Shown piece after piece: positions 20,635 through 29,478 of a stretch of 64,000 nt of DNA. The notes beneath the pieces are model-generated. The model worked only from the letters and a program-made list of their open reading frames with translations, had not been told where the DNA came from and made no database searches. The position numbers and the translations under genes were made by a program. This DNA comes from Entamoeba histolytica HM-1:IMSS (taxonomy: Eukaryota; Evosea; Mastigamoebida; Endamoebidae), in assembly GCF_000208925.1 (NCBI RefSeq), contig NW_001914864.1:71570-135569 (forward strand), in the 5' to 3' direction. How positions within the stretch are numbered: position 1 is the first letter of the stretch; each line of letters opens with the position of its first letter.

Positions 20635-21897
20635 ATGAGTGTGGCAAATAACTTATGTTCATCATTATCAAATAGTGCTAAAGATATTGACTCTTTTTCA
20701 ATGAAACCATTTAGGTCTTTATCTTCAAGAGAAGGAATTATTACTACAACACGATTAAATAATTTAGTTTCTCCACCACCAAGATCACAAATCACTATTA
20801 CTCCAAGAAAGTCACCTGAACAATTTTTAAGGTCAAGTCTATTTGATGAAAGTCCTTCATTATTATTTTGTTATTGTGATAAAGTTCGTAGTATTAACTT
20901 TTCTGATAATTATATTAAATAGATTCTTGCAAAATAAAACTAACTCAAATAGCTCCTCAAAAGAGATTCAAGTTCATTCAAAATTAATTCTTTATTAAAT
21001 TTTTATGCATCTCGTGGTAAAGTGACATTTTTATTTACAAAACTTGGAGAAAAAGAAATATCTTCAACTAAAACAGGAACACCTCTTTTAAAAGGAAATA
21101 CACCTTTTATTAGATTATATCAGTCATATGTATTAAATTGGTGTAACCGTTACTTAGATGAAATGGTAAAAGAAATTGAAAAATTAAAAGTAATAACTGG
21201 AACTTTAGATGACGTTGATATCAGTCAAGATAATAATAGAGAGTTTATGAAAAATTTTGGAAAGTCTCTTGTTAAGAATCTATCATACTTAACTTCTCAT
21301 CAAAGAAGAATTATTAAAGAATTATGTTCTTATAGAGCTATTTCTCATGATCAACAAATAATCAAACAAGTATTTTCTTCATTATTTTTCCTAAGGTATT
21401 GTTTTCTTCCTTTGGTTAAATATCCTTCTTTATTAAAAATACTTCAAAAAGGAGTTTCTGAATGGATTTTTGAAAGAACAACATTTCATAGAATACCAGA
21501 AGATCCTATGCTTGATTTAAAAAATGTTCTTGATACTATCTTTGAATTTATTATGGAATATCCTAATAGTCTTGAAGTAGGAATGATAAATAAAGATAAA
21601 CAAGAAGAGTCTTTGTGTAACTTGCTTTTAATTCTAAAAGATAATTTAAATATATTAAGTGCTTATTATGCTGATGGATTTGGAGAAATATTTTCTCTTG
21701 TGAAAGGAAATCAATACATAGGCACTTCAACAAGTATGTCATATGCTTTAGATGAAATAAAAGAATGGACAGTAACCAAGTTAGAGACAATGGCTCAATT
21801 GAACTTTGAACTTAAAATGAAAGTTCAACAAATGAGAGAAATAAATGAGAAAATCAAGCAAAGAATTGTCTTGACTTCATCACTTTTTTCTCAATAA
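20635..21897 (+). CDS. RasGAP-like protein with lysine at the arginine-finger position
   Basis: Exon 1 is 20635-20883 and exon 2 is 20953-21897; joined in phase 0 they give 397 residues. The second exon has no ATG near its beginning and opens directly after a TAG acceptor, so splicing is needed. Residues 1-83 are Ser/Thr-rich and probably disordered. From 84 on it follows the RasGAP fold: L-L-K-R-D-S-S at the beginning, then L-L-K-G-N-T (128-133) where active GAPs have L-F-R-G-N-S, and F-F-L-R-Y near 229-232 matching the F-L-R block, with R231 kept. The residue equivalent to the catalytic arginine finger is Lys130 (codon 21091-21093, AAA). It should fold as a RasGAP but may be a poor GAP or a Ras-binding scaffold. 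The last 40 residues are helical and charged. Confidence 0.75.
20884..20952 (+). other. Intron of the RasGAP-like gene
   Basis: 69 bases, donor GTTCGT (one change from the usual GTTTGT), acceptor AAATAG, phase 0. The acceptor is well supported by the frame; the donor is the best of the candidates. Confidence 0.68.
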
Positions 21898-22009
21898 ATT
21901 GTTTGTATCTCAATCTCTTTATTTTCATACGTTTTTTTTTTAATAAAAAACAAAACAAAGAAATATTTCAAATGAATGAAAGAAATTAATAAAAAAACAT
22001 GTTTGTGTT

Positions 22010-23211
22010 TCACAATAATGAAGATTGTTCATCAAAGTCCATTTCTTCAAAGACATTTGAACTTTGAACAATTCGTTCACTAGAATTTATTTCTAATGGA
22101 GTTTCAGTTGAATTATCAAAATCCCAAGATTGGTCATCAAATGAATTTATACCACTTGTTTTTCCATAAAGAGCATTGTTTTGATAAGAAAAGATAAGAT
22201 GAGAACATGGTGTTTTAACTTTTCTTTGTCTAAAGTATGTTAGAGTGATTTAAAGAAATTAAAATAATACATAATAATAACAATAATAAAACAAACTTAG
22301 AAGACATTAATTTAGAAGGAGGTGGTTGAAGTTGAAGAGAATATTTAGGAGTTAAAACATGACTTTTTTGTTGTATTGGAATTATTTTATGATCTTCTAT
22401 AGGATTTGTGAATAATGTAGTACAAATAGTAGTTTGAGTCATATTAGACTTATTAATTTTATCAGCTAAAAGAAGTACTAAATCATTAAATTTTCTAGAC
22501 ACAATATCAACTTCATCAATTTGTTTTTGGTCATAATTATCATTAGCTTTATACTTAACAATACAAGACTGTATTTTACTATTTAATTTACTAGAATGTT
22601 CATATAATTTTTGAAGATTATGACGTTGATTATCTTCAAGATATTCTTGTATTTTTCTTGTAAAATGTTCCATTGAAGGAATTAATGAGGTTATTTCTGA
22701 TGGAAGATCATAGAATTTCTTTGGTTTATGTGATGAAATAGTAATAATTCCTTCATTAACATATTTTAAATAAAGAACATTATATTCTCTTAGTTCATTA
22801 GGATATTCATCAGACCATTCTTCTAACATTTCTCTTATTTGTTTTTGAATTCTTTGATTCTAAAAATGAAATTAGATTCTCCATTTAATAATAATCAAAA
22901 AAAAAACAAACTTTCCTCTTTCCTAATATTTCTATAGATGCTATAAAATCAATATCTGCAACTTGTGCCCTAAATGATGATTGTCTTTTAACAACATATT
23001 GTGTCAAATATAAACAATTTAATACTTCATTCTCTGATATTATTTTATTAAAATATGATTTAAATTTATTCACAAGTTGAATTCTTAATGCACGTGGTGC
23101 TCCTGGTACTTTTGAAATAACATATGAAACACTTCTCATTTGTTCTTCTAATGGAGGGCATTGGCTTTCATGAACAGAATAATTAACTATATCACTCAGT
23201 GATATTGACAT
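22010..23211 (-). CDS. VHS-domain (GGA/STAM/TOM1-like) trafficking adaptor, three exons
   Basis: Exons 22912-23211, 22297-22859 and 22010-22229 give 360 residues. Residues 1 to about 140 read as a VHS domain, the ubiquitin/cargo-binding superhelix of endosomal and Golgi adaptors: helices around L-V-N-K-F-K, the core V-L-N-C-L-Y-L-T-Q-Y-V-V, and a final M-L-E-E-W-S-D-E-Y that aligns with the I-Q-S-W-A-D-x-F block of the family. Exon 1 and exon 2 meet in the middle of this domain, confirming the first splice. A helical stretch at about 160-245 has the spacing of a GAT domain (L-x2-L-Y ... L-L-L-A-D), but this is weaker. The tail is acidic and ends E-Q-S-S-L-L, a possible acidic dileucine signal. 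The third exon is needed to reach this tail. A GAAC element lies just above the ATG. Confidence 0.78.
22230..22296 (-). other. Second intron of the VHS-domain gene
   Basis: 67 bases, donor GTTTGTT, acceptor CTTTAG, phase 2. Without it the frame runs into a meaningless hydrophobic tail and stops. Confidence 0.8.
22860..22911 (-). other. First intron of the VHS-domain gene
   Basis: 52 bases, donor GTTTGTT, acceptor TTTTAG, phase 0. It joins the two halves of the VHS domain. Confidence 0.87.
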
Positions 23212-23237
23212 TTATTATTACAATTTTATTGATTTTA

Positions 23238-23245
23238 AGTTCATT
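23238..23245 (-). promoter_or_regulatory. GAAC core-promoter element (AATGAACT) of the VHS gene
   Basis: Perfect element on the minus strand, 26 bases before the ATG at 23209-23211, the same spacing as in the other two GAAC-bearing genes in this window. Confidence 0.72.
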
Positions 23246-23403
23246 TTGTTCCAATAAAATACTTTAGAAGATTCTTTCCTTCAAAATGGTTAAATATTAA
23301 GATTACAACTTCAAATTAATAATCTCATAAATTATTTTCACTGAGTCTTAAAATTTTTTAGTCATAACGTTCATTCGTATTGTTTTTTATTTTTAGAAAA
23401 AAT

Positions 23404-23431
23404 AATAACAAAAAAAAAATATTTTGTTATT
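23404..23431. repeat. AT inverted repeat, 10-bp stem AATAACAAAA
   Basis: Arms 23404-23413 and 23422-23431 with an 8-base loop. The same arm wording recurs at 27002-27035 in another divergent promoter. Confidence 0.75.
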
Positions 23432-23464
23432 TTAATTTGTTTTAAAAAAAAATGTTATTAAAAA

Positions 23465-23504
23465 TATTATATTAAAATATAATAAATAATATTTTAATAT
23501 AATA
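23465..23504. repeat. Perfect 16-bp AT-only hairpin upstream of the apyrase-like gene
   Basis: Arms 23465-23480 and 23489-23504 pair perfectly around an 8-base loop, ending 40 bases before the ATG at 23545. It could be a cruciform or a promoter feature; function not shown. Confidence 0.85.
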
Positions 23505-23544
23505 GAAAAGAATTTAAAACAGAAAATAATGATTTAATTGATTC

Positions 23545-24510
23545 ATGAAAATCATTGTTGTGTTCACTTTATGTTTCGTGATTATTTTAGCAGCCATTCT
23601 TGTTTTACCATTACATCCATTATTTGAAAGTATCCCTGAGAAGTATTATTATAGTTCTCAATCAAATTACTTAAAATATAAAAATTCTAATAACCTTACC
23701 TTATTAGGATTAACTAATTCAAATAGTAAAATTGGCTCACAATCTTTTGGGATTCAACTCATTAAAAAACAAGATGGAACATATTCTATTACTGAACCTT
23801 TTGACCTCATTGAAGTAACCTCTCCAATTAATAAGAATATTAGCTTTCATGAACTTATTAATTTTGGTAATAAAACATATGGAATTGATGCTAATACTGG
23901 AATGATCTTTGAAATGCATCAAAAAACATATGTTGATGGTCATTTATATTATAATACTCTTATCCCTCGTCAAATCCTTCCAGCAAATGAAACTGATGAA
24001 GAACTTCCAATGAATATTAGACTTGGATTTGTTAAAGATTCAGTTATGCATGTTATTGCAAAAAATTATATCATTGCAGCTTTAGACAATGAATTTAGAG
24101 TAAGATGGAGTGATTGGAATAAAGTATTTAAGAAAGCAACATCATCATTAAAATGTTCTTCAATAGAATTTGGAAGTGTTTTATATTCACGTGAAAATTA
24201 TACTTTTTCATTCATTCCATTTGACTGTTGTGTAAGTGGTGCAACTTCTGGATTTGGGTGTAATCAAATAGTTGTGACTGATGTTGAATATAATGAATTA
24301 TATAAAGTTACTGTGCCACTTACTCCTAACCAACGAGTAGAAGCAGCAAAATTTGTTCCATATCATGAAAATGAAATTATTTTATTGGTTTCTGATCAAA
24401 ACCAACCTAACCTGTCTCAATTAATGATTTATTCATTAAACAAAAAAATATTATTACCATTAACAACAATTAACGTTGGTGCAGCTGTTTCAGTATTTGA
24501 AATAATTTAA
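23545..24510 (+). CDS. Apyrase-like membrane nucleotidase (CANT1/calcium-activated nucleotidase family)
   Basis: 321 residues from the ATG at 23545. An N-terminal hydrophobic segment (about 3-22) acts as signal anchor or signal peptide and puts the rest on the lumenal or outer side. The body follows the five-bladed propeller of soluble calcium-activated nucleotidases, which hydrolyse nucleoside di- and triphosphates such as UDP and GDP in the secretory pathway. Matching blocks are H-E-L-I-N-F-G-N-K-T-Y-G-I-D (about 103-116), W-x2-W-N-K-V-F (about 187-193), K-F-V-P-Y near 270 and the closing L-L-P-L-T-T-I ... E-I-I. Where vertebrate CANT1 has D-D-R-T-G, this protein has D-A-N-T-G, losing one acidic residue near the calcium site, so activity needs testing. 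Possible N-glycosylation sites include N-L-T and N-I-S. A likely role is clearing UDP/GDP after glycosylation. Confidence 0.72.
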   Translation: MKIIVVFTLCFVIILAAILVLPLHPLFESIPEKYYYSSQSNYLKYKNSNNLTLLGLTNSNSKIGSQSFGIQLIKKQDGTYSITEPFDLIEVTSPINKNISFHELINFGNKTYGIDANTGMIFEMHQKTYVDGHLYYNTLIPRQILPANETDEELPMNIRLGFVKDSVMHVIAKNYIIAALDNEFRVRWSDWNKVFKKATSSLKCSSIEFGSVLYSRENYTFSFIPFDCCVSGATSGFGCNQIVVTDVEYNELYKVTVPLTPNQRVEAAKFVPYHENEIILLVSDQNQPNLSQLMIYSLNKKILLPLTTINVGAAVSVFEII

Positions 24511-25061
24511 TTATTAATTTGTTTTTTTTTACAAATTTTGGACTAATTATGCTTAAAATTTATTTTATTTGATAATAGAGCATATTTTAAACACTCTTTA
24601 CATAACTTCTCAATATTCAAATTTGATAATTTCTTAATTATTAATAGACTTTTATAATTTCATTAAAACTTAACCATAGTAATCTCGTTTATCATGAATA
24701 TGTAAGAAATCTTAGTTTTAATAGAATAAGAACATCTTATATTTTCTATTCTGACACTAAAAATATTGTTACTCAGTAAATTAATTTCGTAGAATATTAG
24801 AATAAGGTATGTCTCAATTTGAGGAATAACTATTAGAAGTTAAGACAAGTAAAAATTATTATTTCAATTAAAATAATTTAAATAATATCTTTGTTTTAAA
24901 AATACTGAAAAAAAAATTTAGTTATTTGAATAATGAAAAAAAAGGTTTAATTTTTACATAAAAAATACTACTCTTTTCAAAACAGAAAATCTTCTTTTAT
25001 TGTTATTATATTCAGAAGAGGAATTTCAAATTAATAAATTAATATTCTTCGTTTAAAAGAA
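24511..25061. other. Convergent intergenic stretch
   Basis: About 550 bases of AT-rich sequence between two gene 3' ends. I see nothing gene-like in it. Confidence 0.6.
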
Positions 25062-25514
25062 TCAATTCTGTTGTTCCTTTTCTTTCTCTTCTTCTTTTCC
25101 TTTTGTAGCCTTAGCTTTTTCTTCTTCTTCCATACTCTTTTTAATTCGTGCAGCACTCTGAATCATTTTTTCACATAACATTTTACAATGATCTTCAAAT
25201 CCTTTCTTAAAACTAGGGTCAGGACCAAGTAATCGATAGAAGAATAATGTAATATCTTGTTGTCCATGGGTAGCATCTCTAATGTCACATAAATAAGTTA
25301 AAATTTGTGAACATCGAACCATTCGAGCTCCGAACTGAGGTGGGTATTGAACAAAAGTTAACAACGAATCTTCAAATAACCCATCAGCAACCTTTCTATC
25401 AATTAATTTATAATGTTTTGTGAGATAAACTTTGCAATCTTCATAAGTCTCTTGATCAAGGAAATTGGCTACATCATCAACTAATTCTGGTGGGATTTTA
25501 CTATTTGGATTCAT
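25062..25514 (-). CDS. Conserved-looking small helical protein, function unknown
   Basis: 150 residues, ATG at 25512-25514, single exon. I do not recognise the family. Residues 10-120 are well mixed and look globular and mostly helical, with several aromatic and Cys residues (L-T-F-V-Q-Y-P-P-Q-F-G and L-F-F-Y-R-L-L-G). The last 30 are a Lys/Glu tail typical of a solvent-exposed coil. There is no signal peptide or membrane span, so it is likely cytosolic or nuclear. Good codon use and balanced composition argue that it is a real gene rather than a chance frame. Confidence 0.68.
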   Translation of the reverse strand: MNPNSKIPPELVDDVANFLDQETYEDCKVYLTKHYKLIDRKVADGLFEDSLLTFVQYPPQFGARMVRCSQILTYLCDIRDATHGQQDITLFFYRLLGPDPSFKKGFEDHCKMLCEKMIQSAARIKKSMEEEEKAKATKGKEEEKEKEQQN

Positions 25515-25615
25515 AAATGATTAAATAGGATTTATATTAAGTAGTTTTGAAAAATAGACAACAATTGATGCGTTGGCATTTTTTAATTTTCTCTATCATC
25601 TCTTAAATAGATAAT

Positions 25616-26929
25616 TTAGTTCTGTAATGTTTTAATACACTGAAGAGAATCACACTCAATGCTCATGTGTTGACATTGAGAAGACACAATAACAGTTTTG
25701 ACTGGACATTCCTTAATATAAACCTTTTTAATACCAACACAATTTAAAATATTTTCTGTCCAACAATTAATTAATACTAAATCATCAACTACTCCTCCAA
25801 GTTTTATAACTTCACATTCCCTCAAACTGAGTTGTTTTAAATTTAGGTGTTGTAGTCCTTTTTTCTTATTTAAAATAATGTTGTTTGTATTATCAACAAA
25901 ACAACTTGATTCTAAACATTCTAAACTTGTTGGAATAAAAATTTTACGTTTTCTTTGGTAGTTACCATACAGAACTAATGATGTTAATTGGGTTAAATGA
26001 GAAAAGTCATAATGATTAGGAAAATATCCCAATTTCTCAAAGAATACGAATTTTTTTAAACAAGTCATTTGACACACCATCTCTGGAAAATAGGTATCAA
26101 TTTCTAAACAATAGGTTTGAGGAAGGACAGTTAATGGTTGGCAATCCGAAATATTAAATGCTGGTAAATAAAGTCTTTGGAGTTCTTGAAAGTCATTTAC
26201 TTCAAGTTCACTTGAGTCAAGACGAATATGTCCAATTGAAAGATAAATTTTTCTTTGGACTATTAAGTTTGCTAATTTAATTGAAGTAGGAAGGTAGTTT
26301 GATTGGAAAACAACTGTTAATGATGGAAATTTTGTTTTAATTTCAATAACATCTTTATCAAATATAGAATACACTATTATATTTTTGCAAGTAGGATGAT
26401 TAAGCAAGAGGTTATAATTAATTTCTTCATTTTTTTGATAAACATAAATGACTAATTTTTTTAATGCAAGTTGTTGGATTTGTGAAAGAAGCATTGGGAC
26501 AAATTCAACAAGTAACTTTAATTCAGTTAATTCATCCATTTGGGTAAGACATTCAGTAATTATATCTGGGACTTTCTCACAAGCAATAACCAATTTTCTA
26601 ATTTTTTTTAAATTAATTATATCCCAAATATTTCTTTTATTATCTAAATTATTAGAATTAATTGATATCCTCCAAACGAATGGATAAGATTTAAATCTTT
26701 CTTTTTCTTTTTGGGATAATGAATCAATTTCTTTTAAGTCATCAGTTTTAACACTAAGAGTTTGAAGGTTATTCAACAAATGAAAAATTTTTTTATTTAA
26801 TCTACATGGATTAACTAAACAACATTGAGAAACATTAAAACATTTTTTATTAATTTGTATAAATTGAAATATATCAGTTTCACTTAAACTAAAAAACACA
26901 GTCAATAAAGATGAAGTATCTAATTTCAT
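25616..26929 (-). CDS. Leucine-rich-repeat-like protein with an F-box-like N-terminus
   Basis: 437 residues, ATG at 26927-26929. The first ~45 residues (S-L-L-T-V-F-F-S-L ... Q-I-N-K-K-C) have the look of the short helical, F-box-like N-terminus seen on many Entamoeba repeat proteins. From about 60 to 430 the protein has irregular leucine-rich repeats: short beta-strand segments such as L-T-E-L-K-L-L, L-Q-R-L-Y-L-P, L-T-S-L-V-L-Y and L-K-Q-L-S-L-R spaced 20-30 residues apart. Such solenoids bind other proteins. No enzyme domain and no membrane segment are present. If the N-terminus is an F-box it would be a substrate receptor for SCF ubiquitin ligase, but that is only a suggestion. It is divergent with the four-LIM gene. 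Confidence 0.65.
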   Translation of the reverse strand: MKLDTSSLLTVFFSLSETDIFQFIQINKKCFNVSQCCLVNPCRLNKKIFHLLNNLQTLSVKTDDLKEIDSLSQKEKERFKSYPFVWRISINSNNLDNKRNIWDIINLKKIRKLVIACEKVPDIITECLTQMDELTELKLLVEFVPMLLSQIQQLALKKLVIYVYQKNEEINYNLLLNHPTCKNIIVYSIFDKDVIEIKTKFPSLTVVFQSNYLPTSIKLANLIVQRKIYLSIGHIRLDSSELEVNDFQELQRLYLPAFNISDCQPLTVLPQTYCLEIDTYFPEMVCQMTCLKKFVFFEKLGYFPNHYDFSHLTQLTSLVLYGNYQRKRKIFIPTSLECLESSCFVDNTNNIILNKKKGLQHLNLKQLSLRECEVIKLGGVVDDLVLINCWTENILNCVGIKKVYIKECPVKTVIVSSQCQHMSIECDSLQCIKTLQN

Positions 26930-27001
26930 TTGTAAGTAATTTAATTATTAAGATCTATTCATTCATTTTTTAATCTTTTTTATTCTACTAAAAATATTAA
27001 A

Positions 27002-27035
27002 TAAATAACAAAAAAAATTAATTTTTTGTTATTTA
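27002..27035. repeat. Perfect 14-bp inverted repeat, arm TAAATAACAAAAAA
   Basis: Arms 27002-27015 and 27022-27035 around a 6-base loop. Shares AATAACAAAA with the hairpin at 23404-23431. Confidence 0.85.
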
Positions 27036-27303
27036 AATTACTTTTTTCAATTTTAAAAATTATCAATTAAAACTAATTATTCAAAACAAATTAAAAAAAA
27101 AAAGATTATTTCCAAGCCCTATTAACACGAATATTCAATATTACTCGTGAGTTTAAAACTTGTTTTAATCTTGCAAAGTCTTAGTAGATAAGACATTCTT
27201 TATGTCAATCTGTGGAGACTTGCAATAATTCCGAACAAAATAAAAAGATTTGAGGTTTAAATATTTAACCTAACCCTTAATTTTTAATAAAATAAATTAT
27301 ATA

Positions 27304-27331
27304 AATAATATAAATAGTTTTTTATATTATT
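27304..27331. repeat. 11-bp AT inverted repeat upstream of the four-LIM gene
   Basis: Arms 27304-27314 and 27321-27331 with a 6-base loop. Confidence 0.7.
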
Positions 27332-27448
27332 ATTATAAAAATATTAAAATTAAATAATAATCTTAAAATAGAATTTTCAATACCAAAAACTAAAAATAAA
27401 AGAATAAAACTAAAAAAAGAAGAGAACTGTAAAAAAGAAGAAGAAGAA

Positions 27449-28204
27449 ATGAGTATTATTTGTTTTAAGTGTAAACAACCAATTGAAGAAGGACAAGTTA
27501 TTAATGCATGTGGGAAAACATATCATCCATCTCATTTTACATGTAAAGGATGTGGTGAATTATTAAATAATAGTGAATATCAAGAGATTAGAAAGCAACC
27601 ATATTGTATAGGATGTGCTACAGCCATGGGGATGTGTCGTATTCAAAAATGTTTTAGATGTGGAAAAGATATTTATGGACAAGTTATTGATATAAAAGGA
27701 AAAAAGTATCATCCTGATTGTTTTATATGTGATAAATGTGGTATACCATTCAATGGAAATAAATCATATGAAAAAGATGGAAAAATATATTGTCAATCAT
27801 GTTATGTTTCATCAGAAGGATTACTTTGTTATGTATGTGGAAATATAATAGAAGGTAAATATAAAAGAGTAGGTGATAAAAAATTCCATGAAGGATGTTT
27901 TGTATGTAGTGTATGTGGTATTCCTCTTAATGAAAATTTCTATTGTAATAATAACACATTGTATTGTAATGAACATAAATTTAAATTAATGGGGTATAAA
28001 TGTGGTTTTTGTGGTGAAATGATTGATAGAACTGATTCTAATTCTATTATCGCTTGTGGTAGAAAATGGCATGCTGACCATTTTAGATGCGCTGAATGTC
28101 ATAATCCTTTATATGAAACAACTGCAAGAAGTTATTTAGATAAAGTGTATTGTCCAATTTGTTATGATGGAATAGTAGTGACTCACACTATTAATTACAA
28201 ATAA
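27449..28204 (+). CDS. Four-LIM-domain protein
   Basis: 251 residues made almost entirely of four LIM zinc modules: C5-C56, C68-C118, C127-H176 and C185-C238. Each has two zinc sites built from C-x2-C pairs and an H-x2-C/H pair. LIM1 and LIM4 use H-x2-H (residues 26/29 and 208/211) where Cys is usual, and LIM3 ends C-x2-H; all are acceptable zinc ligands. LIM-only proteins bridge other proteins and in amoebae act at the actin cytoskeleton, at adhesion sites or in the nucleus. There is no other domain, signal peptide or membrane span. The architecture resembles FHL/PINCH-type LIM-only proteins but is shorter, so I give no gene name. Confidence 0.9.
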   Translation: MSIICFKCKQPIEEGQVINACGKTYHPSHFTCKGCGELLNNSEYQEIRKQPYCIGCATAMGMCRIQKCFRCGKDIYGQVIDIKGKKYHPDCFICDKCGIPFNGNKSYEKDGKIYCQSCYVSSEGLLCYVCGNIIEGKYKRVGDKKFHEGCFVCSVCGIPLNENFYCNNNTLYCNEHKFKLMGYKCGFCGEMIDRTDSNSIIACGRKWHADHFRCAECHNPLYETTARSYLDKVYCPICYDGIVVTHTINYK

Positions 28205-28374
28205 TTTCTTTTCTCTTTGAATAACACAATTTTTTTCTTTAATAAAATGAAATATTATTTTTATAATTAAAATAAATGTTATTAAATTTATTAAAAAACA
28301 AAAAAAAAAAAGAAAAACAATAAAAATAAGTTAGAGACAAAAATTTGTAAATAAAATGAATAATAATGTAACAA

Positions 28375-29478
28375 TTATTTCCATTCAAATACAATTAAAG
28401 TATCAAGAATGAGAAATTTTTGCATTTTGTAATGAATTAATGGATTTTTACAAGAAGGATCAACATTATAAAAATTATTTATACCTTGGTGAATATATAC
28501 TTTTCCATCTGAAAGAACCCAAAATGCACCATGACAAGTAAAAATAAAGCTTGTTTCTCTATTTGGATATAAAATCATTCCAACATCATCTTTTGGATTT
28601 GTTTTTTGAAGAGTATCAATAAATTGATCTCCAAAACCAAATACTTTAAAATTGTTTGAACGAATTTTACTACATTGAAATTTAGGTGAAAGTGGAACAA
28701 AGTCTTCTTGGAAAAAACCAAGAACATATCCTTCTTTTGTTGTAACAATAATGAACATATTTTCGTGACAACAAACTTTAGAATTAAAAAATCGAGATGA
28801 CAATTCATCATATGTTGAGTCATAAATTACTTGATACGTATTAACATGGTATTGGGTTTTAATCATTTCAGTAACTAATTGAATTTGTTCTGAAATATAT
28901 TCAGACAATAATGATAATTCTTTTGGATTTTGACCTATTAAGTTTGTTCCATTTTGTGTCTCTTTTTTCTTAGTATTTCTATGAGGTTGAAAAAGTGATG
29001 GAAGTACTTGCATTGATTTACGTCGAAGTGATTTAACTTCATTTAAATCTTTTTTAAATTCTTTTTGACTACCTAAACGAGGAGATGATTCTGCACGTGG
29101 TGTAGCTGCTTTTCTTTTAGAAGGATCATTAGGGTCTTGATTAAGTGAGACTAAATTAAGGTTTAAGGAAGATTTAGATTTTGTACTTAAGAACAGATGA
29201 GATGGTTTCTTTTCATTTTGAAGTAGTTGTGTTTTTGGTGATTTCATTAGGTTTGGTTGTTTTGAATAATTTCTTGATATAATTAATGGTGTTTTTTGTC
29301 GTTTTATTTGACTGTCTCTAGTTTCTGATACTCTTAGACTTCTAGGGGATGTAGGTGTTGTTTTATCACTTTGTTGAGAATCAAATGATAATCTTGTTGG
29401 TGGTTTGTTTTCTTTTAAGCTAAGATCTCCTAATGACCCTTTTTTCATTGCTTTTCGCTTGGCTTGTTCATTCCCCAT
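28375..29478 (-). CDS. TLDc-like protein with likely N-myristoylation
   Basis: 367 residues, ATG at 29476-29478. It begins M-G-N-E-Q-A-K-R, a reasonable N-myristoylation signal with Gly2 followed by basic residues. Residues 10-190 are Ser/Pro/Lys-rich with many S-P and T-P pairs, probably disordered and phosphorylated. Residues about 205-367 have the beta-rich pattern of the TLDc fold common in Entamoeba: Q-V-I-Y-D-S-T-Y-D, then F-I-I-V-T-T-K-E-G-Y-V-L-G-F-F, and near the end F-I-F-T-C-H-G-A-F-W-V-L-S-D-G-K. TLDc proteins elsewhere act in oxidative-stress defence and V-ATPase regulation, but the amoeba versions have no known role. The domain call is by pattern and could be wrong. Confidence 0.65.
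   Translation of the reverse strand: MGNEQAKRKAMKKGSLGDLSLKENKPPTRLSFDSQQSDKTTPTSPRSLRVSETRDSQIKRQKTPLIISRNYSKQPNLMKSPKTQLLQNEKKPSHLFLSTKSKSSLNLNLVSLNQDPNDPSKRKAATPRAESSPRLGSQKEFKKDLNEVKSLRRKSMQVLPSLFQPHRNTKKKETQNGTNLIGQNPKELSLLSEYISEQIQLVTEMIKTQYHVNTYQVIYDSTYDELSSRFFNSKVCCHENMFIIVTTKEGYVLGFFQEDFVPLSPKFQCSKIRSNNFKVFGFGDQFIDTLQKTNPKDDVGMILYPNRETSFIFTCHGAFWVLSDGKVYIHQGINNFYNVDPSCKNPLIHYKMQKFLILDTLIVFEWK

Larger units (their letters stand above)
23212..23544. other. Divergent promoter region rich in perfect AT hairpins
   Basis: 333 bases between the VHS gene and the apyrase-like gene, holding a GAAC element on the minus strand and two inverted repeats listed separately. Confidence 0.65.
26930..27448. 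other. Divergent promoter region with AT hairpins
   Basis: 519 bases between the LRR-like gene and the four-LIM gene. It contains two clean inverted repeats (27002-27035, 27304-27331) and an A-rich run into the LIM ATG. Confidence 0.65.

Noticed and set aside
21022..21897. Reading the RasGAP body as a separate gene from GTG
   Set aside because: The frame continues upstream to a TAG acceptor and joins exon 1 in phase 0; the first RasGAP residues lie before the GTG.
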